Positions 52,849 through 61,861 are shown, counted from the stretch's first letter. The stretch is 64,000 nucleotides of DNA from Acidobacteriota bacterium (GCA_023410055.1 JAEYQK010000016.1:1-64000); one strand, 5' to 3'. The notes: a model not told the origin generated them from the sequence alone. Numbers and translations are program-made.

Positions 52849-53375
52849 GGTTTTGCTTCGAGTTGAGTTTTGATTTCGGATTCGAGCGCTTTGATATCGG
52901 TCATGCCGGTGTATTTGGCGTAGATGCGACCGTCGCGGCCGATGAGGATGTTGACTGGGAGTCCGAGGACGCCGCCGTAGGCGTCAGAGGTGGCGGTGTC
53001 GCCCATTACGACCGGGTAGTTGAGCTTGAACTCTTTGTAGAAATCGCGAACAGGGGCCGCGGAATCGTCCATCGAGATGCCGATGATCTGGAGACCCTGG
53101 TCTCCGTATTGCTTCTGGAATTCGACAAAATGGGGAATCTCGTCGCGACAGGGAGTACACCAGGTCGCCCAAAAATCGACGAGCACGACTTTGTCTTTGT
53201 AGTTCGAGAGATCGATCTTCTTGCCGTCGAGATCAGCCAGCGAGAAGTTGGGCGCGACGGGATGATTGTTGGCGTTGACCGTTACGGTTGCGGGCGGATT
53301 CTTCTTGCCGTGGTAGTAGATGAACGCCGCGACGGCAAGCACGATGACGAGAATGATGATGGTTCGCTTGTTCAC
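52845..53375 (-). CDS. TlpA/ResA-type membrane-anchored thioredoxin
   Basis: 176 aa: one N-terminal membrane anchor (TIIILVIVLAVAAFIYY), a short linker, then an AhpC/TSA-like thioredoxin domain (APNFSLADLDGKKIDLSNYK). The active site is WATWCTPCRDE and the cis-Pro region GLPVNILIGRDG. It would act in the periplasm as a thiol-disulfide reductant, for example in cytochrome c maturation. The TAG stop and preceding codon lie in the partial third copy of the tandem REP repeat, so the gene's 3' end has been set by repeat insertion. It is 18 bp after the rhodanese gene, likely one operon. Confidence 0.92.
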   Translation of the reverse strand: MNKRTIIILVIVLAVAAFIYYHGKKNPPATVTVNANNHPVAPNFSLADLDGKKIDLSNYKDKVVLVDFWATWCTPCRDEIPHFVEFQKQYGDQGLQIIGISMDDSAAPVRDFYKEFKLNYPVVMGDTATSDAYGGVLGLPVNILIGRDGRIYAKYTGMTDIKALESEIKTQLEAKP

Positions 53376-53393
53376 GATATCTCCGAGTTCGGC

Positions 53394-53867
53394 CTATTCG
53401 CCCTTGGTAGTCGGGTAGCCTTTATAGACCCAGTCCGCACCGATGTTGTTTGCGATGTATAGCACTTTCACGTTGGTGAATCCGAGAGAGCGCAGTTCGT
53501 TGTAAGCCGGGTGAACGTTGGGGCAATGCGACCAGGGGCAGCATCCGCAATAGAGGACGATGAACTTCTTCTTTGGGAGCGTCTTGACGCGATTGCGGAG
53601 GGCCTGGATTCCGGCGGGATCTGAGCCGGCACCGATGTACTCGGAGCCCGTGATATGCGCCTGCGCGTACAGCGACTTGGGACCGATGTTGAAAATCAGC
53701 GGCTTTTCAGCTTTGGGCGACTGAAGGATTTTGACGAGATCCTCGGGAGTGATGAGCTGAGGTTCGCCAGCGGATTGGTTCGCGGGCTTGGATTGCGCGA
53801 GTGCCGCAATGCAAATAAGGAGAAATGCCGCAAGTGTTACGGAACGCAGAGTAAGACGTTTCACCAA
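53394..53867 (-). CDS. Secreted rhodanese-like protein with Cys-rich active loop
   Basis: 157 aa with a signal peptide (SVTLAAFLLICIAALA). A single rhodanese fold follows (LITPEDLVKILQSPKAEKPL, IFNIGPKSLYAQAHITGSEY). The active-site loop reads YCGCCPWSHCPN, with four Cys instead of the usual CxxGxR, so sulfur transfer could be replaced by thiol redox or metal binding. Co-directional with the TlpA-like thioredoxin 18 bp downstream, which could reduce it in the periplasm. Confidence 0.85.
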   Translation of the reverse strand: MVKRLTLRSVTLAAFLLICIAALAQSKPANQSAGEPQLITPEDLVKILQSPKAEKPLIFNIGPKSLYAQAHITGSEYIGAGSDPAGIQALRNRVKTLPKKKFIVLYCGCCPWSHCPNVHPAYNELRSLGFTNVKVLYIANNIGADWVYKGYPTTKGE

Positions 53868-53980
53868 AATGCTCCTTCGAAACAGTTAAGCATAAACCGG
53901 AGAAGGGAAGAGGGCCAAGTCTTGCTGGCCCTGAAGGGCTTACCTCAGTGCCTAAAGGCACATTGTTTGTCGACGACTTA

Positions 53981-54053
53981 CGGCACGGCTGAAGCCGTGC
54001 CCTTCCCGAGAAAGAACCTATTTCGGCGAGCTGTGAAGCCGTGCCCTTCCCGA
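53981..54053. repeat. GCACGGCTGAAGCCGTGC repeat pair
   Basis: GGCACGGCTGAAGCCGTGCC then CTTCCCGA, followed 48 bp on by AGCTGTGAAGCCGTGCCCTT CCCGA-type second copy. The first is a perfect 8-bp palindrome. They lie downstream of the emrB stop and may act as its terminator; another REP-like family. Confidence 0.75.
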
Positions 54054-54073
54054 ACCGACTTACAACTAATCCC

Positions 54074-55654
54074 CTAGTGCGCCATTGTGCCAGGGCCACC
54101 GTGGTGCCTTGGCTTGCGCATTATGTAGATCAGCGGGATGCAGCAGACGAACAGGATGGCCAGCAACCGGAAGCAGTGAATGAAAGCCAACATCGCAGCC
54201 TGGCGCTGGACCATGCCGAACACTGCGGCATAGGCTTGCTTGGTTGCTGTGGCAGCATCGATGCCGTGAGACATGAACATTGCCTTTGCGGCCGCGATCA
54301 TCTGTTGAGCTGCGCCGCTGGCCTGATTGATGAAGCCACCCAGAATATTGGTGTTGGTCTGGGTCTTGCGGGCGTAGATGGTCGCGACGACAGAGATGCC
54401 GATGGAGCCGCCGATATTGCGCATCACGTTGAAGATCGACGTGGCATTGCCCATCTGCTGTTTGGGAATCGGATCGTGCGTGGCAGTGGTAAGCGGCACG
54501 AAGATGAATCCCAGGGACATGCCTTGCACGAATTGTGGCCAGAAGATATCCCAGTAGCCGGCGTTGAGGTTGATTCGTGCCAGATACCAGAAACTGCCGG
54601 CAGCGACAGTGAGGCCGACCGTCAGCAGTTTGCGAGGCTCGATCTTGCCCATGAGCATGCCGACCATCGGCATGGCGATGAAGGAGCCGAGTCCGCGGGG
54701 GAGCATCGCGACACCGGAATCAAGCGCGGAATATCCGAGCAGTGTCTGAAGGAAGATGGGCAGAAGCACCATGCTTCCGTAAAGGACGAAGCCGAGTACA
54801 GTCATCAGGAAAACGCCCGTGGTATACGTGCGTATTCGGAACACGCGCAGGTTCACGATCGGATGTTTGTCGTGAAGCTCGCGAATAATGAAGAGGCCGA
54901 GTGCAAGGACGGTTATTACCGCCAGCCAAGTAATAAAGTGGGACGAGAACCAGTCTTCTTCCTGACCTTTGTCGAGGAATATCTGGAGTGCTCCCATGCC
55001 GACGGCGAGCATGCCGATGCCCCAGAAGTCGACGCCGCCCTTGCCGCGCTGAATGTAAGGCGGATCGAAGACGAAGAGCGAGCACATTATGATGGCGGCG
55101 ATGCCGACGGGCAGGTTGATGTAGAACAGCCAGCGCCAGCTATAGGTGTCGGTGAGCCAGCCACCGAGCACGGGGCCGAGCATGGGGGCGACGACAATGC
55201 CGAGTCCCCACATGGCCATGGCTTTGCCGCGCTTGTCGGGCGGGAAAGCTTCGAGCATGATGGCCTGGGAGAGGGGTTGCAATCCGCCGCCGGCCGCACC
55301 TTGTACGATGCGGAAGAAGAGCAGGGTGGGAAGATTTGGCGCAAGACCGCAGGCAATCGACGCAGCGGTGAATCCGATAACGGCGCTCATCAGGACGCGC
55401 TTGCGTCCGAAGTGGTTCGAGAGCCAGCCGGTCAGCGGAAGGACGATGGCGTTTGCGACGAGGTAAGACGTGAGCACCCAGGTGGATTCGTCGACGGTCG
55501 CAGAGAGATTGCCCGCGATGTGGGGCAGGGAAACGTTGACGATCGTGGTGTCGAGCACCTCCATGAAGGTGCCCAACATCACCGCGATCGCGATGATCCA
55601 TGGATTGACGTAGCGCGCTTCGGAGCGCGGCATCATTGCGTCAGCAGTGCTCAA
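54074..55654 (-). CDS. EmrB/QacA-type MFS drug efflux permease (DHA2, 14 TMS)
   Basis: 526-aa inner-membrane proton antiporter forming a tripartite pump with the HlyD and TolC proteins encoded upstream. DHA2 markers: motif near TM1 (GTFMEVLDTTIVNVSLPHIA), motif A-like (GWLSNHFGRKRVLM), motif C region (GLGIVVAPMLGPVLGGWL) and 13-14 hydrophobic helices. It starts at TTG 55654 or ATG 55636. The 70-bp spacer to the HlyD gene carries a hairpin. Likely substrates are hydrophobic toxins or antibiotics. Confidence 0.94.
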   Translation of the reverse strand: MSTADAMMPRSEARYVNPWIIAIAVMLGTFMEVLDTTIVNVSLPHIAGNLSATVDESTWVLTSYLVANAIVLPLTGWLSNHFGRKRVLMSAVIGFTAASIACGLAPNLPTLLFFRIVQGAAGGGLQPLSQAIMLEAFPPDKRGKAMAMWGLGIVVAPMLGPVLGGWLTDTYSWRWLFYINLPVGIAAIIMCSLFVFDPPYIQRGKGGVDFWGIGMLAVGMGALQIFLDKGQEEDWFSSHFITWLAVITVLALGLFIIRELHDKHPIVNLRVFRIRTYTTGVFLMTVLGFVLYGSMVLLPIFLQTLLGYSALDSGVAMLPRGLGSFIAMPMVGMLMGKIEPRKLLTVGLTVAAGSFWYLARINLNAGYWDIFWPQFVQGMSLGFIFVPLTTATHDPIPKQQMGNATSIFNVMRNIGGSIGISVVATIYARKTQTNTNILGGFINQASGAAQQMIAAAKAMFMSHGIDAATATKQAYAAVFGMVQRQAAMLAFIHCFRLLAILFVCCIPLIYIMRKPRHHGGPGTMAH

Positions 55655-55671
55655 GGAATCAGTACCTAGTA

Positions 55672-55711
55672 CTCGGTACTCAGTACTCAGAAGTGAGTGC
55701 CGAGTACCGAG
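55672..55711. repeat. Intercistronic hairpin in the emr operon
   Basis: CTCGGTACTCAGTACTCA (55672-55689) pairs with TGAGTGCCGAGTACCGAG (55694-55711), two mismatches. It lies between the HlyD and MFS genes. It could moderate downstream expression or be a mobile REP-like copy; AGTACTCAG also occurs near 48660. Confidence 0.7.
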
Positions 55712-55724
55712 CTAAATGTGCGTT

Positions 55725-56978
55725 CTACTTCGTTATGACTGTCGGTTCGACGGACATTCCTGGTCGAAGGGTGTGATTCGGGTCAACGCCCTTATTGAAG
55801 CGCAAGCGAACAGGTATGCGCTGAACGACCTTTACATAGTTGCCGGTTGCATTCTCGGGAGGCAGCAAGCTGAAGCGAGCGCCAGTTGCGGCACCAATGT
55901 TCTCAACGTAGCCGTCGTAATCGTGATCGTAGGTGTCGACATGAATCTTCACGGATTGGCCGGCACGCATATGTTCAAGTTGCGTTTCCTTGAAATTGGC
56001 CGTCACCCAGATGTCGTCGAGGTTGACGATGGAAAACAACGGTTGCCCGGCTTGGACCACTTGTCCGGGTTCAACGTTACGCTTGCTGATAATACCCGCG
56101 AAAGGAGCTCGGATAGTGGTGTAGCTCAGATTGAGCTCGGCCTGTTGTACGGCGGCCTGAGCACGCTGCACCGCGGCTTCGGCGGCTTTGGCGCGGGCAT
56201 TGGTGACCTGGATTTGCTGTGGGCCAGTCTGGGCAGAGCGTACACCGGCTTCGGCCTGTCGGACATGGCTTTCAGCGGCCGCAACGGCTGCACGGGCGGC
56301 TTCAACGGTCGCGCTGGCGCCCTGTTCAGCGGCTACAGCGGCGTCATATTGTTGGCGCGAAATCTCGTCTTTCGCGAGGAGCTGCTGGTATCGCTTCAAG
56401 TCTTGCGAGACTTTGTTGTAGTTTGCCTGTGCTTCGAGCAGACGAGCTTTAGCGGCGTCTACTTCTTTATGGGAAGCGTTCAGATTCGCCTCAGCAGTGG
56501 ATGTCTGGCTGGTGGTTGTTGTTGATGTAATGGGGACACCAGTTTGGGCTGCACGCGCAGCAGCTTGAGCGTCGGCGAGATCGGCGCGAGCGCGGGCCAG
56601 GGCAACTTCGTAGTCCTTGGGGTCGAGCTGGACCAGAATGTCGCCAGCTTTGACCTGCTGGTTGTCTTCGAAATTCACCTGAATGGCGGTGCCAGGGACG
56701 CGGGAACTGATGGGTCCAATATGGCCGTCAATCTGAGCGTCGTCGGTCGATTCGCGAACGGAATAGTAGTGCCAAACGTAGGCGCCAGCCGCGACAGCAA
56801 CAATGAGGGCCAGCAGCATGATCCAGCGCGCATTGGGATGTTCGCGAAAAAATCCTCGGGCGCGACTTTTGCGCGATGCATCCTCGGCTTCTTCGGGCCA
56901 CTGTTCGCGGCCCTCATTGTTTTGTGTTTCTTGAGGACGCTGTTCGAGTTCGTCCTGTGTGGTTCTGCGGTCAGCCAC
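55725..56978 (-). CDS. EmrA/HlyD-type membrane fusion protein
   Basis: 417-aa periplasmic adaptor of the tripartite pump. Cytoplasmic N-terminus (Glu/Gln-rich), one membrane helix (WIMLLALIVAVAAGAYVWHY), a split lipoyl domain (GTAIQVNFEDNQQVKAGDIL, then LSYTTIRAPFAGIISKRNVE), a long Ala-rich coiled coil (AKARLLEAQANYNKVSQDLK) and a beta-barrel (VNLDDIWVTANFKETQLEHM). It starts with GTG at 56978, whose G is shared with the TolC TAG stop; GGAGGT precedes. Confidence 0.95.
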   Translation of the reverse strand: MADRRTTQDELEQRPQETQNNEGREQWPEEAEDASRKSRARGFFREHPNARWIMLLALIVAVAAGAYVWHYYSVRESTDDAQIDGHIGPISSRVPGTAIQVNFEDNQQVKAGDILVQLDPKDYEVALARARADLADAQAAARAAQTGVPITSTTTTSQTSTAEANLNASHKEVDAAKARLLEAQANYNKVSQDLKRYQQLLAKDEISRQQYDAAVAAEQGASATVEAARAAVAAAESHVRQAEAGVRSAQTGPQQIQVTNARAKAAEAAVQRAQAAVQQAELNLSYTTIRAPFAGIISKRNVEPGQVVQAGQPLFSIVNLDDIWVTANFKETQLEHMRAGQSVKIHVDTYDHDYDGYVENIGAATGARFSLLPPENATGNYVKVVQRIPVRLRFNKGVDPNHTLRPGMSVEPTVITK

Positions 56979-58531
56979 TATTGCTTACCTCCGAGGAATT
57001 CTTTCGTTGCTTCTTCGGCTACTCCAATCGCACGAGCGAGGGAGAGCTTCGCGAGATTATGCGCCAACAGGCTATTAATAAGGTTGTCGTTGGTGGTCGC
57101 GAGCGCTTCTTGCGCCTGAATGACCTCAACGTTGTTCGTGACACCTGCCCTGAAGCGGTCTTGCGATTGGCGAACTTGCTCCTGGGCGAGACCTACCGAA
57201 CTCTGAGCCACCTCGACTTGCTGCGCGGCAGAATTGAGATCAAGCAGCGCGGTCCTTACTTCAAATTCGATTCGGTTACGAGTGTCGTCGGCAGTGGCTT
57301 TGCGGGAAGCGAGTAGCGCGTCGGCTTGAGTGATGTCACCCTTTACGCGTCCGCCTTGAAAGATAGGGATGATCAGAGCTCCCGTTGCGGTGAATGTTCC
57401 ATGTGAACTACCTGGAGTATTTCCAAGCACGCCATAGTCACCGTTGATTTGGATACTGGGTAACCGTTCCGATTTCGCTGCACTGCGGGTGTACTCTGCC
57501 GCGCGCACCTGAGATTGCGCCGCTTTGTAGTCAGCTCGATGGTCGTATGCGCGAGCCAGCGCCTGCTCCAGAGTTATTGGTGGCGTCGGAGCGTTGGGCA
57601 TCGAGGTCTCCACGAATTCGATTTCCTGCGAGACGGGGAGTCCGATGGCACGAGCTAATTGGAGCTTCTGTTTCGCGTAGTCGTTCTTCGCAGCAACGAG
57701 ACGCTGCTGCTGAACCTGCAACTCGACCTGAGCACGAAGGACGTCGATGCCGGGAGTCACGCCAGCGCGCTTCTGGTCGACGGCGAGGTCGTAGAGCGTC
57801 TGTGCGGTGGTCACCTGCGCTTGGACAGCTTCGATTCGAGCGGCACCGGCGAGCGTTTGCATGTATAGGCCGCCGGAGACCAGTACTACCAAATCGCGAG
57901 CGTTCTCGTAATTCAGCTTGGAAGTGTTCAAGTTCTGGAGACTGGCTTTGTAATTGTTCAGAGCAGCCAGGCTCAGACTCTCGGTTACCGCCGCGCGAGC
58001 GTCAAAAACCGGGAACGGGCCAGCAATCGTGCTGATGCCAAATTTCTGAGCGGCCGTACCTGGGAATCCAAGAGCCGCAAGGTTGATCTGTTCCTCGGTC
58101 CGCGCGACGTGAGCGATCAAATTCGGGAGCAGCGCGCTGAGCGCTTGCAGGCGTGCACCGCGGGCCTGGAGTGTTCCCTGTCCGGAAAGATATAGGCCCA
58201 GGTTGTACTTGAGACCACGTTGAATTGCGTCCTGCAGAGTCAGTTTGAGAACGCCGGGCGTGGGCTGAGTCGGAACGCTACCCAAGAGAGGGTTTTCGCT
58301 CAAGGCGCCCGCCTGTGAAGAGAGGTTGGCGTTTTGTGCTGAATCGGCGGGGGCAGCCGAGCGGCCCTGACCCTGACCGAACGCCACGCTAGTGAACAGC
58401 AAGACAACGCTGGCGATTACCGAGGCGCGAGCACCAACGAGATTCCAGGTGCAACCGTTTTTGTGGGTTGATGCACTACTGCAAAGATTGCGAATCACCG
58501 ACTTACCCTTCTTTCGCAAACTGCTAAACAC
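56978..58531 (-). CDS. TolC-family outer-membrane efflux protein
   Basis: Outer-membrane channel of the pump, two TolC/OEP repeats (LQDAIQRGLKYNLGLYL ... and LEQALARAYDHRADYKAAQS), each followed by helical coiled-coil hairpins. The signal peptide is internal (ASVIASVVLLFTSVAFG at about residue 36). So either the GTG start at 58531 (517 aa) gives a long n-region, or a later GTG at 58498 (GAAGGG upstream) is used. First gene of the three-gene operon. Confidence 0.93.
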   Translation of the reverse strand: MFSSLRKKGKSVIRNLCSSASTHKNGCTWNLVGARASVIASVVLLFTSVAFGQGQGRSAAPADSAQNANLSSQAGALSENPLLGSVPTQPTPGVLKLTLQDAIQRGLKYNLGLYLSGQGTLQARGARLQALSALLPNLIAHVARTEEQINLAALGFPGTAAQKFGISTIAGPFPVFDARAAVTESLSLAALNNYKASLQNLNTSKLNYENARDLVVLVSGGLYMQTLAGAARIEAVQAQVTTAQTLYDLAVDQKRAGVTPGIDVLRAQVELQVQQQRLVAAKNDYAKQKLQLARAIGLPVSQEIEFVETSMPNAPTPPITLEQALARAYDHRADYKAAQSQVRAAEYTRSAAKSERLPSIQINGDYGVLGNTPGSSHGTFTATGALIIPIFQGGRVKGDITQADALLASRKATADDTRNRIEFEVRTALLDLNSAAQQVEVAQSSVGLAQEQVRQSQDRFRAGVTNNVEVIQAQEALATTNDNLINSLLAHNLAKLSLARAIGVAEEATKEFLGGKQ

Positions 58532-58600
58532 CTTGTGTAGGGGCTAAGATGGCAGCAAACGAATCCCTGAAATAAGTAATGTTATCGCGAATCAGGTGAA

Positions 58601-58622
58601 AATGTAAGTGAACACTTACATT
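58601..58622 (-). promoter_or_regulatory. TetR-type operator palindrome upstream of efflux operon
   Basis: AATGTAAGTG-AA-CACTTACATT, a perfect 10-bp inverted repeat with 2-bp centre. It lies 70-91 bp upstream of the TolC gene. Size and symmetry match AcrR/TetR-family operators of drug pumps. No TetR gene is adjacent. Confidence 0.75.
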
Positions 58623-58773
58623 CCAGTTGCTAGATGAGGGAGTTGAAGTGCGGATACACATTCTCCGCAAAAGAAACTGCGGCAAGCTGCCCACCCAGAG
58701 AAGCAGTTTGATATAATTCGTTCAGGCGATTGAACGCAGCACCTATTCTGAGTGCTCATCATTCGCCGCGTGT

Positions 58774-58850
<77 letters not shown>

Positions 58851-58856
58851 TTACCT

Positions 58857-60155
58857 TCAACAACTTGCGATCTTTGCTTCCTGCCGGGGCACCCAAAAGG
58901 GCACCCATTCATTGTTGAAAGCTTCAGGCTGATCCGGTTTCGCTTCTGTCTTCTCTGCATTCTCGGTGGCGGCGGAAACCGCTTCGACAGCTCGCGTGAC
59001 CGCATCCACTCGTTCTTCCCACCAACTCTTACCGTAGACGTTCTGGGTCACATCAATGTTGGCGTGGCCCATGTTATCGCGGACGACCTCCGGCCTTGCA
59101 CCCTCCCTCAGCATGAGGCTGGAGTGCATGGTGCGGAAGCTCCGGAAATCTACGGCACCGGAGAGGCCCAGATTGGCAGCGGCGGCTTTGATGTGGCGCA
59201 ACAGATTGCGCCTCCCAAGGGGTCCGCCTTTACCTTTGCCCTTGCGCGTACAAAACACCAGATCGTCAAACTGCCGGTGCTTGCTCGCATTCCATCTCCC
59301 AATCAAGGCGTTCTTCATCAAACCGCGCCTGTCGAACGGCACTTGCCGTTCTCCAGCGTCGGTCTTTACGTCATCGAACTCGCCTTCGTAAACGCGCTCT
59401 TCAATGCTGATGCGGTCTGCCTGAATATGACGCCAGCGCAGAGCCAGCACCTCACCGATGCGAAGCGATCCGAAGACGATCAGCACGACGACGCTCTTGG
59501 TGGGCTCGGGAAGAAGCTCTATCAGCTTACCGATTGTTGCCAGAGGCAGCAGAATCGTTGGCTTTCGTTGCTTCTTCCGAGGCAGCTTCACCCCGATTGC
59601 CGGATTCTTCTCCACCATTCCCCACACCTTCGCTTGGTTCAGGTGAACACGCAGACAGGCGTGCATCAACCGGACCGACTTGGCAGAAAGTCGCGGATGA
59701 AACGAGTTGAAGAAATCTTGAAGCTCGATGACGCTCATCTTTCGCAGCTTCATCGTTCCCCAGGTTGGCAACAGGTATTTGTCGGTCAAGAACTCGTAAT
59801 GCTGCCGGGTCGAGTTCTTGAGATGGGGCCAAGTTTTCTCGCGACATTTTGCGATGAGCGAGGCCAATGTTTCATCATCAGAGGGGTAGAGACCTGGTTC
59901 GTTATTCCGTGCGTTTACCTTCTCCATGAACTGGTCGGCCAAACGCTGCGCGTCCCGCTTGCTCGGCACAGTGTTCTTTCCCCAGACCTTGGAGCGCTTA
60001 CGGCGCGGCCTCGAACTGTAGTCCCAATACACCAGCTTCCACTTCGTCCCGAGGTCTTTCACCTCAGGTCTTTGGTACTTCTCACGCACCACGATTCTCC
60101 TTCCGTGGTGCTTCAACCGTGACTTAGAACTAGCACGAACTGAGTTCACTGGCAA
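58857..60155 (-). CDS. Tyrosine-type site-specific integrase
   Basis: 432-aa integrase. An N-terminal arm-binding part with basic residues and a core-binding (SAM-like) domain (HLKNSTRQHYEFLTDKYLLP) precede the catalytic domain. Catalytic residues: Arg in FGSLRIGEVLALRWRHI, Lys in VKTDAGERQVPFD, Arg in DFRSFRTMHSS (the first box II His is replaced by Arg), His in NMGHANIDVTQNVYGKS and the Tyr of that motif. It ends 6 bp from tRNA-Pro. The start overlaps the excisionase stop by 10 bp. Confidence 0.92.
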   Translation of the reverse strand: MPVNSVRASSKSRLKHHGRRIVVREKYQRPEVKDLGTKWKLVYWDYSSRPRRKRSKVWGKNTVPSKRDAQRLADQFMEKVNARNNEPGLYPSDDETLASLIAKCREKTWPHLKNSTRQHYEFLTDKYLLPTWGTMKLRKMSVIELQDFFNSFHPRLSAKSVRLMHACLRVHLNQAKVWGMVEKNPAIGVKLPRKKQRKPTILLPLATIGKLIELLPEPTKSVVVLIVFGSLRIGEVLALRWRHIQADRISIEERVYEGEFDDVKTDAGERQVPFDRRGLMKNALIGRWNASKHRQFDDLVFCTRKGKGKGGPLGRRNLLRHIKAAAANLGLSGAVDFRSFRTMHSSLMLREGARPEVVRDNMGHANIDVTQNVYGKSWWEERVDAVTRAVEAVSAATENAEKTEAKPDQPEAFNNEWVPFWVPRQEAKIASC

Positions 60156-60364
60156 GCTCCCGACCGCTGCTCAAGAAAGCGTTCGATCTCAACGCGCCGA
60201 AAACGCACATAACGACCGAGGCGGATCGCGGGAAGTTCTTGTAGGTGGCTGTAGATCCAACTCTTAGGGACGCGCAGAATTTGCGCAACTTCCTCGGCAT
60301 TTAGAAGCGCACTTTCTACCGCCGATCGAGCGCTGAACTTTGGAGTGGTCGCGACGTTTTCCAT
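60146..60364 (-). CDS. AlpA/excisionase-type helix-turn-helix protein (72 aa)
   Basis: The start at 60364 has GGGAG 8 bp upstream; the frame runs back to 60550 but that part is Pro-rich and non-coding in look. The protein has the MerR-like excisionase fold (LLNAEEVAQILRVPKSWIYS, then HLQELPAIRLGRYVRFRRVE), typical for DNA-bending factors that direct excision. It overlaps the integrase gene by 10 bp. Confidence 0.88.
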   Translation of the reverse strand: MENVATTPKFSARSAVESALLNAEEVAQILRVPKSWIYSHLQELPAIRLGRYVRFRRVEIERFLEQRSGACQ

Positions 60365-60542
60365 TGCAAACTCCCGATTATGAAATCTGAGTGGAAGGGG
60401 CAAAAGTGGGAAGGGACGAATGGATAAAGGAGAATGGGTCAAGGAAGGGAGTCCGCCCTGTGGGTAAAGCGCCGTGCCGGGGCCTGCGGCCCGGCACGTT
60501 GTTCGCAGGTTTGCTTTCCGCGCTTCGCGCTTCGTGTGATTC

Positions 60543-61682
60543 TCATTCACGCTGTAGCAGGAATTGTCGAAATAGCGGGTGATAAAGCTTGTAGCGGCCT
60601 CGCCCCGCGCGGATCAGAAGGCCTTTATCGGCCAAGCGTTTGAAATATATGTGCGGGAATTTCTGCACGAACGGAGCTGGATTGGACTCCTCGTGATTGC
60701 TTTGAGCGATGGCTCGCAACAGGGCGATTTCCTTTTCGGAGAGGTGCGCCAGATCGTTGCTGAATTTGCCTTGTTCAAGTCGGCTGAAGACAAGAGGCCA
60801 GAGCTGTATCGCATCCGCAAATGGCCGTGCGTTGTAATAGCTCCAGAGTTCGCGGCTAATGAAGGCTAGGAAATAGGGGTGGCCGAGGGTCTTGCCGAAC
60901 AGCCACTCGGCCAATTGCTGGGGATCAAGGCTCGTACTGCCAAAGGCCGCGCGGGCGTACTCTGCCGTTTCCTCAAGCGTGAACGGGTCAAGCACGCACT
61001 TGTTGTAAAAGCGAACGGCAGGTTCAGCGAAGCTGCGGATGCCGGAAAAGTAGTCGCGCTTTGCGGTGAAGCAGACGCTCAGGTTTACGCCCTCGATTCC
61101 GAAGCTCTGAAACTGATCCCGAATGATGAGCGCTGTGTCTTGTAAAGTAGGGGTAGCCAGATTATGCAGGTCATCAAGAAAGAAGATCGCGCCTGCATAC
61201 GCTGGGCGGATGAAGTGTTCCCAGGCTTCCATGAGCGCGTGGCGCAGCAGTGCGCTTCCAGAGCTCAAGAAATAACGCCGATTCTGCCGGTCAATCGTCA
61301 ATGCTCCGACACTGACCTTCGTGACCTTCCAATTCTCGATCTCGGCCCGGATTCGTGCCGCAAGCGAGTCGGATGCGAGCAGCGTATTCGCCAGCCGGTC
61401 GCACAATGCCTCGGCAAATCTCATGTAATCCGAAACATCTTTCGATATCGACAGCGTGACCGGCAACATTCGAAAGTTGGACTGGGAACACGTGGCCGCC
61501 AGCTTAAGCAACAAGCTGCTCTTTCCGATACCCCAATCGCCGAGTAAGCCGAACGATGCCATCCTACCCGTCATGGCGCTGTGCCGAAGCGCCTCTGCGA
61601 AGCTGTCGATATGGGCCTGCCGACCGATGAACTCGTCCGGTTTTACCGGGAAATTCGGCTCTGGAAGCATTTGAACAACCAT
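60543..61682 (-). CDS. AAA ATPase with C-terminal winged helix
   Basis: 379 aa. N-terminal marker EFIGRQAHIDSFAEAL, Walker A GDWGIGKSS, Walker B AIFFLDDLHNL, then a sensor region (CFTAKRDYFSGI) and a lid (DPFTLEETAEYARAAFG). The last ~70 residues form a winged-helix-like domain (LSEKEIALLRAIAQSN, LADKGLLIRAGRGRYKL). It resembles AAA_16/Orc1-type or STAND-like ATPases found in islands. Function unknown: replication, partition or defence are possible. A perfect 13-bp inverted repeat sits directly upstream. Confidence 0.8.
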   Translation of the reverse strand: MVVQMLPEPNFPVKPDEFIGRQAHIDSFAEALRHSAMTGRMASFGLLGDWGIGKSSLLLKLAATCSQSNFRMLPVTLSISKDVSDYMRFAEALCDRLANTLLASDSLAARIRAEIENWKVTKVSVGALTIDRQNRRYFLSSGSALLRHALMEAWEHFIRPAYAGAIFFLDDLHNLATPTLQDTALIIRDQFQSFGIEGVNLSVCFTAKRDYFSGIRSFAEPAVRFYNKCVLDPFTLEETAEYARAAFGSTSLDPQQLAEWLFGKTLGHPYFLAFISRELWSYYNARPFADAIQLWPLVFSRLEQGKFSNDLAHLSEKEIALLRAIAQSNHEESNPAPFVQKFPHIYFKRLADKGLLIRAGRGRYKLYHPLFRQFLLQRE

Positions 61683-61686
61683 CCTT

Positions 61687-61728
61687 ACAAAACGAACAAT
61701 TCTTAACGTTTAGTTTTGTTCGTTTTGT
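61687..61728. promoter_or_regulatory. Perfect 13-bp inverted repeat upstream of the ATPase gene
   Basis: ACAAAACGAACAA (61687-61699) is matched by TTGTTCGTTTTGT (61716-61728), with a 16-bp AT-rich centre. It starts 5 bp before the ATPase start codon and is much more AT-rich than the surroundings. An autoregulatory or element-specific operator is likely. Confidence 0.65.
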
Positions 61729-61861
61729 TATTTTCGTAATGCCTTTGGCCAGCCTTTCGGGTGGGCGCACGACGGGCGGACGTAGGTACACGTCGCCCAT
61801 CGTGCAGAGTGGTTGAACTTCAGGAGTGGTTTACAGCGGCGTGGTGGGAGTTTGTGAGGGA

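Noticed and set aside
52484..52873. Plus-strand repetitive frame with duplicated peptide
   Set aside because: It only translates the tandem 147-bp REP unit and parts of flanking genes.
54041..55669. Plus-strand open frame of 542 codons opposite the EmrB gene
   Set aside because: It is exactly antisense to a well-recognised MFS transporter, is rich in His, Glu, Asp and Arg as expected of the complement of membrane helices, and lacks a ribosome site.
59064..60122. Plus-strand open frame of 352 codons opposite the integrase
   Set aside because: The minus strand encodes clear tyrosine-recombinase motifs; the plus frame has no recognisable domain.
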